In this document: positions 1 to 11,540 of the stretch, piece by piece
Layout of the letters: every line of letters starts with the position of its first letter
Numbering within the stretch: the stretch's first letter is position 1
From: Crocodylus rhombifer
Taxonomy: Eukaryota > Chordata > Crocodylia > Crocodylidae
Direction of reading: 5' to 3'
Assembly (NCBI GenBank): GCA_038503035.1
Contig: JAVSML010020438.1
Location: forward strand, 1-64,000
Length of the DNA: 64,000 nucleotides
Made by a program: the position numbers and the translations under genes
Notes under the pieces: generated by a model
The model's input: only the letters and a program-made list of their open reading frames with translations
What the model was told of the DNA's origin: nothing
Databases searched by the model: none

Positions 1-1098
1 GGGGGGGAGCGCAGTAAGGGGCCCTTCTCTCAGAGGGCTGAACCTTTGCCCCACATCTGGACAGCTTTCTCCTAGCCAGGAGAATTTGGGGGAAGGTGGG
101 AAAGGGCTGCCTAGTGCGGAGCACAGCAAAAGTATGGAACTCAGGAAGCCATTCTTCTCTGAGGTCCATGTTCTTGCTGTGCTTAGCCCCTGCGGCTTCA
201 CTCCCAGAGGAAGGATTATGTCCTGGCTATGCCCCTGCTCACCAGGCTGTCTAGTGTCAAGTCACAGTTCTGCAGGTCAAAGATGGCATTAAGCCATAAC
301 CTGTGACTACTCTGCAACTATTCTAACTTGAACGCTGCCTAACATTTCACAGTTTTAGAATGGTTCAAAGGTAATCTGTAACAGACTGCTATGTGACCTA
401 GTGTACCTTCAGCTAACTCCAACAGTTGTTTTTTTTCTGTTGTTATTGTTACTTTTTGGTTGCTGTGTGAAGTGCCTTTCAGCAGAAACCCTTACTCAGC
501 CTGGCTTTTATTGTGAGTGAAGCCTCCAAACCATGACAGCTATTGTTAGCAGTCTCAGTCCAGCCTTAGTTGCATTTTTTTGTTATTGTTTTAAGAACTG
601 AGCCAACCAAAGATGACCTGTCTTCAACCGTCATCTACAGACAAACCTCAGCTACACATTAGCCCCAGATGTTGAACTGAGTGTCTGTCTTAGACATTCC
701 TCCTCTGCAGTGTTACATGTAGATTGACAGACAATAACAAGTTGTATAAAAAAATCCTCCATGGACAACAGCCAATGTTCAGCATAAATGTATCTAAATA
801 TGTTGGTATACTGACCTTGCCTAAGTGACCGCAGAACTCCTCAGCTCCCCAAAATAAATAGAACTGTTTTAAAAGCACTTGAAAATATTTTCAGGCATAT
901 TAGTTGTCTTTGTTTTGTTATTTGTTCTCTAAGTCTCACTCTTCATTAAGTACAATTGATGGCATCTTTTTAATTTAGCTTTTTCCTCCCGCTGGGCTGA
1001 CATGGCATAATGAGATGAAATGTGAGAAAGAAGAGAACATGTAATGCCAGCATGGTTGCGGGTGGATACATTTTTTAAGTTGCCTAACCTTTCCCATT
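1..1098. other. unassigned non-coding stretch
   Basis: I recognise no gene, repeat or RNA here. Open frames are short (under 70 codons) and have no familiar motif. Composition is ordinary, with a few T-rich runs. Confidence 0.5.
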
Positions 1099-1190
1099 TC
1101 ATAGAGAAGTAAGACTGGAAGGGACCTCAAGAGATCATCTAGTCCAACTGGGGATTGAATCTGTGACCTTTGTATTATTAGCACCATGCT
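1099..1190 (-). mobile_element. tRNA-Ile/CR1-tailed SINE fragment
   Basis: Read on the minus strand, 1190-1150 matches the 3' half of a tRNA-Ile(AAT): the anticodon loop CTAATAA, the variable region and the T-arm ending in GATTCAATCCCC are all visible. About eight of 41 positions differ, mostly C-to-T or G-to-A at former CpGs. It runs directly into a CR1 3' end (AGTTGGACTAGATGATCTCT, then CTTCCAGTC). The tRNA 5' half is missing, so the copy is 5'-truncated. CR1-mobilised SINEs with a tRNA head are known from birds (TguSINE1); the exact family here is inferred. Confidence 0.75.
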
Positions 1191-2866
1191 TTATTATTTA
1201 TTTATGACTTTGCCGAACTTAAACTATTTGAGCTGAAATTGTCCATATTCCTTGTCAAGCTGACTCTTCTTTTCTTTTCTTTTTACCCAAAATGGTTCAG
1301 TCATATATGACAATGAGAGTGGAGAAAATGAACTAATTCAACTAAAAGAAGAAAAAAAGAAAGCTAATTAGCTTTTCAAAGAAAAGTTCTAATGTTGCTG
1401 TGCTTAAGAGCATGGGCTTGTAATCATGTAGGGGAATGCACCTTTTGGCTAAGGAGAAGGCTTTGAAAAATTGATGGTCAGTCATGCTCAATAGCAGTGT
1501 AGACTTTGGCAGCTAGTATCTCTGAAGTTTCCTCTATGATGGGCATGCTCCATCCCTTCACTGTTCTGACTGGTGCCCACCTGGTCTATAGTCATCCTCA
1601 TGTAGTGACTGGCCCATAGCACTCTTGGTATTCTCAGCTGTGTATTGACTGGGCAATGAGCACACAATTACTGACCCCCTGCTACAGGGGTGGTGCTTAT
1701 GACTTGCTTCTGATAACCCAGCAATTTTACAACTGAATTCTCCAAGGCAGCACTCAAATGTTTTAATCTCTCTTTAAAAAACAAATTTTTGTAATCTTAT
1801 TCTTGTCATCCCAAAATCACATATTTCCCATGATCTTAAGTCAGAAATGACTGCCATATTTTGGCTGAAGTTTTCCAGAAAAAAATAAACCTAAGGCAGG
1901 GAAACACTTTTAGAAAATATCAGCCCCAATGGTACATGTTTGGCAAAGTTATAAGCAACTGAAATTCAGATGTTATGCAATTGTAATCAGTCACGTTAGC
2001 ACCCCCACCTTGTTATACTTGTTCATAAATATGTAGCCTTGTATGCATTCAGCCTGCATATGGTGTATAACACTGCTATATAAAATATATATGCAATTAT
2101 AATTACACGTGTATTTAAAATGAGACCAGTTCCAAAGCTTGAGCTGAGAAACATTTGCCAGTAATAAGTCATTCTTAGAAGTTTTAGGATCTTCTGATGG
2201 CCTATTTCTGGAAATTATCTGCTAGCATAGCTACAGATAGCATCACTCAGTGCTTATCTCCAAACATCCCATGTGTCCAGGGATAGCTGAATTTTGCAAA
2301 ACTGCAAGGGTGGAGGGAGAGGGGAGTCAATTCTGATTTTCTTTTAAAACTCTTACTGCTCTGTCCTGCCGCTGTGGCTGCTTTGGATGGACTCCAAACC
2401 ATTGACTCTTCCTTCAAGTACACCGTTAATATGCTATTATGTTAAGCAGGCTGATAGAGTAAAATGGAAATGAACATGTGCAAAAGTCATTTAGGTCAAA
2501 TGAAGTAACATGCTTTCAAAATATTAGCCAAAATTTTAGCATAAGCCTTTGATGAGGTTGAGAAATCTGCTGTTGAACAGGAGCATAGAATTAGCCCTTG
2601 TACAGCCCATGTTTAGAACCTTATTATGCTACTTAATTCTATGGTTCCCTGAGGGGTACTTACAACTGAATTAAAGGGCGTCTTGTGAATGTTCTGGACA
2701 CTGATTACAGGACCACAGACTGAAGCTGAAGACTGTTCTACAGCCGCTAAGTATGCTAGTAGAGAGACCCCTTAATTCAATTAGATGCACCTCCTGGGGT
2801 CTAGGTAATTATAATATAAAGTCATTTTATATTTATCCAAGGCAAGAATTAGAGCTGGGGTGTGCT
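1191..2866. other. unassigned AT-rich stretch
   Basis: No gene or repeat recognised. Frames are short and frequently stopped. Confidence 0.45.
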
Positions 2867-2867
2867 T

Positions 2868-2887
2868 TCTCTCTCTCTCTCTCTCTT
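2868..2887. repeat. (TC)n microsatellite
   Basis: About ten CT dinucleotides in a row followed by TTTATG. A simple-sequence repeat. Confidence 0.9.
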
Positions 2888-3339
2888 TATGTAAAGAAGA
2901 TATTTTTAGTGTTTCAAGATTTAGCAGTTCACTTTGCACAATTGCCCAGTCAGGATGCTCCTGGCTTTGCTAGGGTTGTCATGCCTCTTACAAGCCTTGC
3001 TCTGAAGGACATTCAAAGCATCCTGAAAACCTTTGTAGTCAATGCAGCCTTCTCATGTTGAAGAACATCAGTGATAAAGTGTGACAGCATGCAGGTCTAC
3101 CCTTCCAGGAGTGTTTACTTAGAGTGCAGCTCACTGCCTGCAGCAGGACATGGGCCAGTTACTCTCCATCTCACCTGGATGATGTTGGCATATGTAGCTC
3201 TTAGCAGGGCTCAGCGGGGCTGTACATCCCTAAATGATTTATAATATGATACACACCACTGTACACAGGGGATATTGGTGATGGTTGCTTCAGTACATGT
3301 TTCTCTTTTGGAGTTTAGTACATGATGGACAAGATATTG

Positions 3340-3415
3340 AGCTGGTAAAGCTGGTGTCACTCCATTTACTTCAAAGGACCGGTGCCAGTTTACATCAGCT
3401 GTGAGGATCAGCTGT
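3340..3415. repeat. old palindromic amniote repeat, fragment
   Basis: The left part AGCTGGTGTCACTCCATT is followed by an inverted relative containing CCAGTTTACATCAGCTGT. This layout (AGCTGGTGTAAAT...palindrome) recurs near 7228 and, more weakly, near 60890. I read it as an old palindromic DNA-transposon remnant. The family name is unknown to me. Confidence 0.4.
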
Positions 3416-3902
3416 TTGAAATATAAAATATAAATAAGCTCTTTGAAACTGGGATATATACTATGACTAGTGGTGCATTGTTACTGAATTAGTAGGCTTT
3501 ACTTGAGATGGTTATTGTTACGCTCAGGACCACAGAGAATGTTGGATTGGATGGTTGCATCTACTGAAAGTCCAGTTTGCATGGACTTTTTTGCATTTGA
3601 CAGTATCTAGACTGGCATAATCACCAAACTGTTCCTTATTACTTCAAAGAAACAAACCCAGACAAAAACCCTTAAAGCAGCCCCAACTTGTCCCATGTTA
3701 ATTTGTCTTCCATAGGCCCATGGCCAGATCCTTAGCTGATACAAACTCTGATAGCTGCAGTTAGTTTATGCAGCCTAAAGTTAATAGCTTTGTTGAGGGA
3801 GACCAGCTGAGAATTGATCCGTGTTTTATACTGTAGCTTACTACATGCACATCTTGATCTTGCAGTGGTTGCAAAAGAAACAAAGTTGGTGAAGTACTGT
3901 AT

Positions 3903-4152
3903 GGGCACATCTACATGCTACATGTTTACACTATTTGCACAGTAGCCGAATAATACTGCACAGTAATGTATCAAAGCACCAACAGTGCTAATATGCTGCT
4001 GCACAGTATTATTAGGCTACTACTTAAAAGGCATTTGCCAGTACTACTGCACAGTAACTCTAGTTACTGTGCATTTATTTAGTACTTGTATAATCAAGTA
4101 CTAAATAATAGCACAGTAACCACTGCACAGTAGTGTTTCGTGTACATGCACC
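3903..4152. mobile_element. palindromic MITE, family C copy 1
   Basis: Begins GGGCACATCTACATG and ends CGTGTACATGCACC, which face each other as imperfect terminal inverted repeats. GTAT flanks both sides (3899-3902 and 4153-4156). The interior is a chain of hairpins. The clearest pairs GTTACTGTGCATTTATTTAG with its reverse complement near 4100-4125, and CACAGTA blocks recur throughout. It has no coding capacity. A relative lies at 16704-18925. Confidence 0.7.
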
Positions 4153-4310
4153 GTATATGTAGCATAAGACAAAGTCTCAGTAAAGATCGTAAAGTACATC
4201 TCAGACAAAGGTTATTGGAGGACTGAGAGAATCACATAACAGTATTTAGTTTTTGGGTATGGACAGAGCACACTGGTATTCTCTAAGCACTCCTGATCTT
4301 AATTCTCAGT

Positions 4311-4668
4311 GGGTGTGTCTACAGGAGTTTTACTGCTGAGTAGACTAATTAGCTCTGCAGTAAGTTTTGTGACTACATGTGTGGCCCTACTTGGGCCACA
4401 GGAAACTAATTAACTCCTCAGCAGGTTATGCCGCAGTCTTTTACTCTGCAGCACCACACAGGTAGATGCTGATGTGGCTGGCTGGGGCATGAGGGTGCTT
4501 CAGTACAGGGGCTGCCTGCTGGCTAGCCCCATGCTGGAGCACCCTCATGCTCCAGTCAGCCCCTCTGCAGCAAGCTGAGCCGGGGGGAGCAGAGAGGAGT
4601 CCCCTGCCAGTGGGGACTGCTCCAAATTCGCTCAGTCTGCTGCAGTCCCAGGTGCACATGTAAATGTG
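4311..4668. mobile_element. palindromic MITE-like element
   Basis: Starts GGGTGTGTCTACAGG, similar to the ends of family C. Two foldback units are visible: CTGCTGAGTAGACTAATTAG near 4331 pairs with the complement near 4405-4430, and CATGAGGGTGCTTCAG at 4488 pairs with CACCCTCATG ending at 4549. The right end is uncertain, so this may be two adjacent elements. Non-coding. Confidence 0.5.
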
Positions 4669-4849
4669 GAGCCCAGGATCAATGAACTCTGGTGGGATAA
4701 GTGCCAGAATGCATTGCTTTGCCTTAATAGCCTATATAGGTGCACCCAATATGTACTGGGAATTAAAGAGTAAACACTTGAATGGGAGGCAAGCAGTAAT
4801 GGTGCATCAATGGTACATCAGGATCCAGCAGACAGGACTATTATGGATC

Positions 4850-5336
4850 CAGTTCTATGTATGGAACTGTATTGTGTGGCGGTCCACAGTCTGAATTATA
4901 GGAAGGATGTAGAGAAATTGGAGAAGATCCAGAGATGAGCAGCAAGGGGTTGGAACACGTGATGTTTGAGGAAAGGTTGAGACAGCCAGGCAGGTTTGAT
5001 TTGAAGGGAAGGAGATCAAGGAGGAATGGTGGTAGTTTTCAAATATTTGAAAGGTTATCATAAAGAAGAGGGGGAGCAACTGCTCTTCCTTGCCACAGAG
5101 GGAGGAACTTGTTTAAACTGTTTTAGATGAAATCTCAGAAAAATGTCCTAGCTGTCAGAACAGCAGGATTAGGGAACAAGCTGCCCAGGGAAGTCATTGA
5201 ATATCATTCACTGTAGGTTTTCAAGATGCTGGGTGGTAAGCACTTGACAGGGGTGATTTGGGAAGATCACCCTTTGGGAAGATCACCCTTCGTGCTGGGG
5301 ATTGGACTAGATGACCCTTCCGAACCTGTAATTCTG
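4850..5336 (+). mobile_element. CR1 LINE 3' fragment
   Basis: Contains the usual CR1 C-terminal reverse-transcriptase tail, for example TCAAATATTTGAAAGG, and ends with the CR1 3' end GGACTAGATGACCCTTCC. It is 5'-truncated, as most CR1 copies are. Frames are broken. A 17-base tandem duplication (TTTGGGAAGATCACCC twice) sits near 5257-5289. Confidence 0.85.
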
Positions 5337-5388
5337 GCATTCAGGAATGAGTTTCACCCTATACAATTTAACTGACTGGGCAGTCACT

Positions 5389-5783
5389 ACCAGGGCTTTC
5401 AAATTAGCCCCAGACCATGTAGACTCTTCCCCAGGGCCAGATCTGTGGGGCCAGCAGCAGCTGTGGTGAGTCAAGCAATAGTGGCACAAGTCTGGGAGCA
5501 GGGGCACAGGTTGGGTAGTGGTGGCTAAGATCTTGGGGCAGCAGAACAGGGTGGGCAGTGGGAGGGTGGGTGAAGGGTGTACCAACTCAGCTTTGCTTTT
5601 GTCTCTGTTGCTGATGGCCATGTCCATCAGGGCCCAGGGACCCCAAATTTTGCAGCAGGTTACACCCCACTAGTTTTGCCCACCCAACTTCTGGTAGCCC
5701 ACCAGACTACTGACAGGCCAGATGGAATGGTTCTACAGGCCAGATGTGGCCTGTGGGCTGTATGTCTGATACCCCAGCTTTGT
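5389..5783. mobile_element. hAT-like MITE, degraded
   Basis: Starts CAGGGCTTTCAAATTAGCC and ends GGCCTGTGGGCTGTATGTCTGATACCCCAG, resembling the inverted ends of a common reptile hAT element (CAGGGNTATCAAACN...). A clear 8-bp target duplication was not found, so the boundaries are approximate. No coding capacity. Confidence 0.5.
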
Positions 5784-8700
5784 GCTCAACAGCATTTCTC
5801 TCTAACAAAATAATTCTTGAATGCCACATCTAGTAAATCCCTCAAGCTAAGGGAGCATTCCAGGTGTTAATGGGAACTGTTCTAATGATTCTGGTGGAAA
5901 TGTGACAGGCCTGATTTCCAGGAGCCAAGCCCACAGAGTGTGCATTTAGTGCTGCAGGCAGAAGAAGCTCTTGGGTGCCCCCCTGCTATTCTTTCACCCA
6001 TTACAGACAGAAGTTTGATATACCACTCACTGTCCTTGGGAAGTACAACATGGCCCATGTTGGGAATGAGTAAGTGACTGTCAGGTTAAATGTAGTTTTA
6101 ATATAAATTAACAAATGGGCCAAGTGAACAGCTTGTAACAAAGCTTTTTTTCCAGCAATAGCCATATATCCAAGAGAAGGGAAGGAAGAAAGTTGAATGC
6201 AATCATAAGAGCCTTGTTGCAACAGAATTAGGTATTAGTCTGATGTGATGCATAAGCAGTATTTCATAGAATTGAAACTCATTTCTTCCAGTCCTTTGGA
6301 AGTTGCTCTGGTAAGTCAATTGGCGAGGAAGTGGTTTTTGATAATATTTCAGTGACTGATTTCTTTGTAGAGGGAAAGCTAATGGAGGGTTGCAAACCTT
6401 TATATTAGGTGCTTTTCTTAGAGATCCTATTCTTGAAGCAAGGGGTGTCTCTGCTTTTACTTAAGAGAAAAAGTATGTTTGTGGCCATTGTGGGCATACA
6501 GAAGAGTTGGAAAGCATGAACCCTAAAGGCCCCCGAAGCAAATAACAAATAAATTAATCCAATGAGAAATTGATTTATGTATATATTACATGTACAATGT
6601 GTTGTATTGTACTGTATACATACAAACACTGTATTTTGTAATTACTCTCATGAGGGGCCTGACATATGCATTTTTAACACTGATAATACATCTTGGCAAT
6701 GCATTCTTATATCTCCTTAGAGAAATCAAGGCATCCTTAGGAACAGTTTGTGTGGATGCCTGTTTTGAGGGAATCAGAAACGGAGGTGATGTTCAGCTGC
6801 TGTATAAGAGGGTTGCGAGGTACCAAAGCAATTATTACAATATTTCAGTAGATTTTGAAACAATGACACAAAATAGTGAAGGAACCTTTGGTGCTTGCTA
6901 TGGTGGAGCAAGAATGTTTGGACTTCTCACTGATTAGAGGTCATCCACTGATCTTTTCTGCTTAGCAGGAGCCCATAATGCTGGAAGGAGTATGTCCAAG
7001 TTGGCACAATGTGGATATAATAGTATGTGCAACCTTATAATTATAATTAGATGAAATGCAAACTAGATCATTTCATAATGATCTGTATTATCTGTAATCA
7101 TCTCAAATGCATGTCATTTGAAATGTGTTGATTGACAGGTTGTTTGGGTAGTCAGTGATTAAAGAAGGTAGCGATATATTTTGATTGATATCTAGAACAC
7201 TAGATGTGGCACATCCTCACCTTAAATATGAGTCCAGATCTTCAGCTGGGGTAAATCAACTTAGTGCTTCTATGTTGGTGTAACTGCCTGATTCACACAA
7301 GTAATGGTTTAGCCCATAGCATTCAGCATTGGTCATTTTATCTGAAAGAGAAAGCTGAAAATGGTAAAATCCAGAGAAAGACAATGAGAAAAAGGTTAGG
7401 TTAGTGGATCATAATTAGGAGATCAGGGCTGGGGGCTTTTTCATTGGTTTGGAAAGGAGAAAAACATGAAGACAGAACTGGGAGAGTCTATGAGTCATCT
7501 CTCTTTGTAAGGAAAGTCACATTGACTTTAATGGAGCTATGCCCACTCACAGCAGCGAAGATCTGGCCCAGAGTGGTCACCATAAATCACCTGGCACTTG
7601 CTAAATCTTTCCACTAAGTAGTATCATTGGAGATGCCTCCATTATTTCTCATGTTGGCATATCAATGTCAATTGCTGTATATGGAACAATAAATGGCATA
7701 CAGAAGGATAAAGCAAGTGGATAAATGTACCATTCTGCCTTTAGAACAAGAGCAAGAAAGCTCTTGATGCAAATTAAAATTCAGTGAACTGAAAATGGAT
7801 AACTAGAAATACATTGTTATTAAATAGACAATCTTTGAAAGACGGAAATTATTTCAGTCAATATCGGACACAAGCTTGAAGGATTAAGCATTTATAGGAA
7901 AATAACTTGTCTGTTTTTTGGACTGGCCCATGATACTTCCTCTGTATTATATCTCTATTACAATGGGCATGTAAATCAGACAATCTGTACACATATGAAA
8001 GGTTTCAGGTGACATTGAATGATTTCCAACTACATCCCTTTGTTCTAGGAAAAGCAGAAGAAATTCTGGATAATGGACTGGATGATGTTTGTAGGTGCTA
8101 GAATCATCCTGTATGGTAGAAGCACTTTAGGGTTGCTCTAAATCAGTTGTGCCGAAGGTATGGGCTTGATGAGGCTTGTTTCAGTGTCTGTGGGGCAAGC
8201 AATGTCTCTCTTACTCCCTGTGGCTCCCTTAGCCAACAAAGCAGTTCAAGTAGTTAATGCTGCTATCGTTTGTCCAGAGCCAGCCCAGGGACTGAGTGAC
8301 TTCAACACCTCTAACTTAGGTTGTTTTCTGAGCTGGTCTGTTATTGGGCTGTGTTAGTGGTGATGTACTCCCTTTCCTTGGGTCCTGAAACAAACATTGG
8401 TATCTGTTATGTTTAATACACTACAAACAGGGGTTGTTTGATTTTAATGGTTTGCCATATAACTTGCTTATCAAGTAGTATTCATGAAGATATTGTCCCC
8501 AGTATATAGAATGGTGTGCTGTGGATGGAGAGAAGAAATGATTGGGGAAGGTGACGTCTCTCTTCTGTTACAGGATACTGGATTAAATGGACTGTTGGTT
8601 TGTTCCGGTATGGCAGTTTCTGTGCGTCTGCATAACAGTGAATTTTAAACCAAACAGCATCTGTTTTATTTGCAGATTCCAAACCTGTCCACAGACTGTT

Positions 8701-9832
8701 CCTTTCCCCCACCCTTGCAGTCATCATGCCATGTATGTGCTATTTTTTTAGTGTTGAACCTCACCTGTCACTTTCATCTGCTAACAAGGCTTCCATAACA
8801 AGCAACGGAGTGTTGTGGAAACTGCATATATTACCTCTTCCTTCCACTGTCATTCCTCCTCCTAACTGCTCTTATCAGGGAGAGTGCTCAGTCTGATTTT
8901 ACATATTTTTCCCCTTTCTTCTTAATTTTTTTCTACCAAATGAGATATTCTTTTTCCTGCATCACCATAGAACTAGTTTGCTTTTCAAGGGTTGGAACAG
9001 CATCCTTCCATTTCAATAGATGAAATCACAGATCTCCTGACAGGCCTTTTAACCCTTTCAAGTGGCCTAAACAGGTTCCCAAATGTTACCATTTGGGCTT
9101 TGCATGTGGCTGTGAATGAGAGACAGAAGTAGACACTGCATGGGTGAAATCTATCAAAAAAAAAATCTAGCAAAAAAGAAATCGTTTAGCCAGATGGGAT
9201 ACCAGCCTAAGATTTGGCTGTGGTGGTGGTAGTTTTTCTGTAATAATAAAATTGTTATTTTTTTTGCTGTTAGTCATATTATTAATGCTGTTATTGTTGT
9301 TGTGATTGCTAGCATAATTATTACCCACCTTAGTCTTTATTGGATAAAATTTTGGCTTTCTTTTGCATTGGTGCATATTTGGAACAAGCTATAGAGATCT
9401 GAGTCAAGTTACTTTGTGTTTATACAAATATAAGTGGGAAGTTGATTAGCTCCATTGCATGTACATGGCCTGATCCAAAATCCAATGAAGACAATAAGAG
9501 TGTTACTACTGGCTTTTTTGTTCAGATCTAGAGTGACAAAGTGGGCACTAAACACTTGATGGATATGAGGGAAGATAGGTCCTAGCCCTGAAGACATTTA
9601 AATGCTGATGGCCTAGTCTCATTAAGTTTTTATTTTTTAAATTTTGTTTCAAGGGGAAAATCAGTTCCAAATTCTGTTGGGCAAAGCCAAATTGTCAAGT
9701 TCCAAATTTCAACTGAGTAGAGATCAATCATTCAAACCTGTATGGATCCACTACTGGGCAAGTATCCTTGCTTCCAGACCCATCGTTTTGGGGCTTTGGA
9801 TGCTCCCTAAATCTATGGCAGGCGTCTTATGT
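5784..9832. other. long unassigned stretch
   Basis: About 4 kb with no recognised gene. A fragment at 7228-7570 has AGCTGGGGTAAATCAAC and, further on, CATTGACTTTAATGGAGC, as in the old palindromic repeat noted at 3340. A TTG/AAT-rich low-complexity patch lies at 9230-9310. The longest frame (6590-6937, 115 codons) resembles nothing I know. Confidence 0.45.
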
Positions 9833-9837
9833 GCAAG

Positions 9838-10805
9838 TGTGGCAGGGCACTGTTTGTGCCTGCCACTTTAAGATCAGGGCCAAACAGCCAGCAGGTGCTT
9901 GATTGCAGCAGCCATTTTTAGATCCCTGGCTGCCTATATAAATAGTTCAGTTCCCTGCTGGCTGGCCAGGCAGCAACATTGCCTGGCTGTGAGGCTTCAT
10001 GTACCATCCTGGAGGTAAGGGAGGAGGAGCTGTAGGGGATGGCTAGGAGGCTCATGGTCCTGGGCATAGCCTAAAACTGCACCCTGCCGGGAGTGGGTGG
10101 CCTGGTGGGGCTCTCAGTGGTGTGGGAGCCCCCAGGAAATGCCAGGCCAGTTACCACCCTGGTGAAAGGCAGGTTGGGGTGCCCTAACCCCAGTCCCTAC
10201 AACTGGGTGGGTCACCTTCTACTAGGGCCCAGAGGGCAGACCCCAGAGGAGAGAGTGGGGCTAGAGACTCAGATCTGATAGAGAGAATACCCTTGACTGG
10301 TCACTGCTGGGGCCAGGACCAGAACGGTCAAAAGGACCAGGGGCCCACTGCAAGGGACGCCCAGAGCTAAGAGGGTCTGGAGTTTCCGACTGGCCTTGGA
10401 GGTGAGGCCAGGGCCTGTATGGCAAAAGGTCCCAGGGGAACCACACCCGAGAGGGGAAAATAGTTTCAGGAAGCTGGATAGCATAAATGAAGGTGGGGTA
10501 GGCCATTGGAATGGAGGGATCTTAGAGGGGTCCTGACTGGAGAAGTCTGGGGCTCAGCGTGGGGGCCAGTGATTGTAAGAACTATGGATGACATTTGTGA
10601 GGCATGGGCTGTAGTATAGGGGAGGTACAGAGCTGCAGAAAGTGCCCCCTAGCATTGGGTCAGAAAATGGGCAGCCTCCCACCTAATTAAGATCATTAAT
10701 TAATTAACAACAAAGCATGGCAGGAAAGAAGGTGGGTGGTTGGCCCAGAAACAGGTGGGCGGGGCATAGGAAAAAAATCAGCCCAAGAAGGCCCGCCCCA
10801 TTACA
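9838..10805 (+). mobile_element. solo LTR, family A copy 1
   Basis: Runs from TGTGGCAGGGCAC to CCCATTACA and is flanked by a perfect 5-bp target duplication GCAAG (9833-9837 and 10806-10810). A TATA box (TATATAAATA, 9935-9944) lies only about 100 bases in, giving a short U3 on the plus strand and a long R/U5. No internal retroviral or gag-pol region accompanies it, so it is a solo LTR left by recombination. The 5-bp duplication and layout suggest a Ty3/gypsy-like element, though an endogenous retrovirus is possible. Three relatives are at 43695, 44799 and 55907. Confidence 0.85.
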
Positions 10806-10976
10806 GCAAGCCACAAACCCAGAGGCCTTGGGGTTTGGATGCCCCTTAGTCTTGCTTGCTCGAACAGGCTGAGGAGCAAGCCACAGAAAAGTGAGAACAC
10901 AGTCCCCCATTACCACAAAATTGTGCAGTTGAGTTTCCTGCATTTGAGGATGCTCATGGAGGTCAGCCCGCCTATG

Positions 10977-11540
10977 ACAAGGGTGCACAATTATTTTGGG
11001 TGGAGGGCTGCTTATGAAATTTTGGAAAGCTGTCCAGGGCCGCAAGGGTAGCCCTGAACCTTGACAGGTGTCCCGCCCCCTGGTTGCCATCTTGGGACTA
11101 GAAGTCCCACCCCCTAACCCCTGACCTTTGAAACCGAAAGTCCCTCCCTTTGCCCCTCCCCCCTCGAAATACTCATTTCAGGAAGGGTTTTGCCATCTTG
11201 GAACCAGAAAAATACCAAATTATGTTCTAAAAATCAAACATCTACAACAACATTCATTAATTTGATTTCAAAAAATATTTTTGTCCTGATTTACATGTGT
11301 TTGTATACAGTACCCAGAAGGGATTGTATTATAGCTTAAAGTGAATTGTGGGTGGGTGAGTATAGGTTTGTGGGGGGCTGTGGGTGTGCGCATATGTGAG
11401 GTGTGGGTGGCGTTTGTGAGGGGATGGATAGGCATGGAGGGTGTGTGTATGGATATGTGGGGTTGGGTATGGGACTTGTGGGGGCCTGTAAGTGTGTGGG
11501 AAGGGTAGCTGGGGATGATTGTGGCATGTGTGGAGGGGGA
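10977..11540. mobile_element. hAT-like element, left part, with GT-rich tail
   Basis: The start (GGTGCACAATTATTTTGGGT, then GGAGGGCTGCTTATG and CAGGGCCGCA) matches the start of the element at 62055 (GGGTGGGCAGTTATTTGGGG, CAGGGCCATA). It continues into an AT-rich section and then a G/T-rich quasi-tandem tract (11341-11540) built of TGTGGG and TATGTG words. The right end is not clear; the GC-rich block that follows may belong to it. Confidence 0.5.

Noticed and set aside
1150..1190. A functional tRNA-Ile gene
   Set aside because: Only the 3' half is present, it has many changes, and it is fused to a CR1 tail.
6590..6937. 115-codon frame with a splice-acceptor-like TATCTCCTTAG before an apparent exon
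   Set aside because: No recognisable protein family and no partner exon nearby. A pyrimidine tract followed by AG is common by chance.
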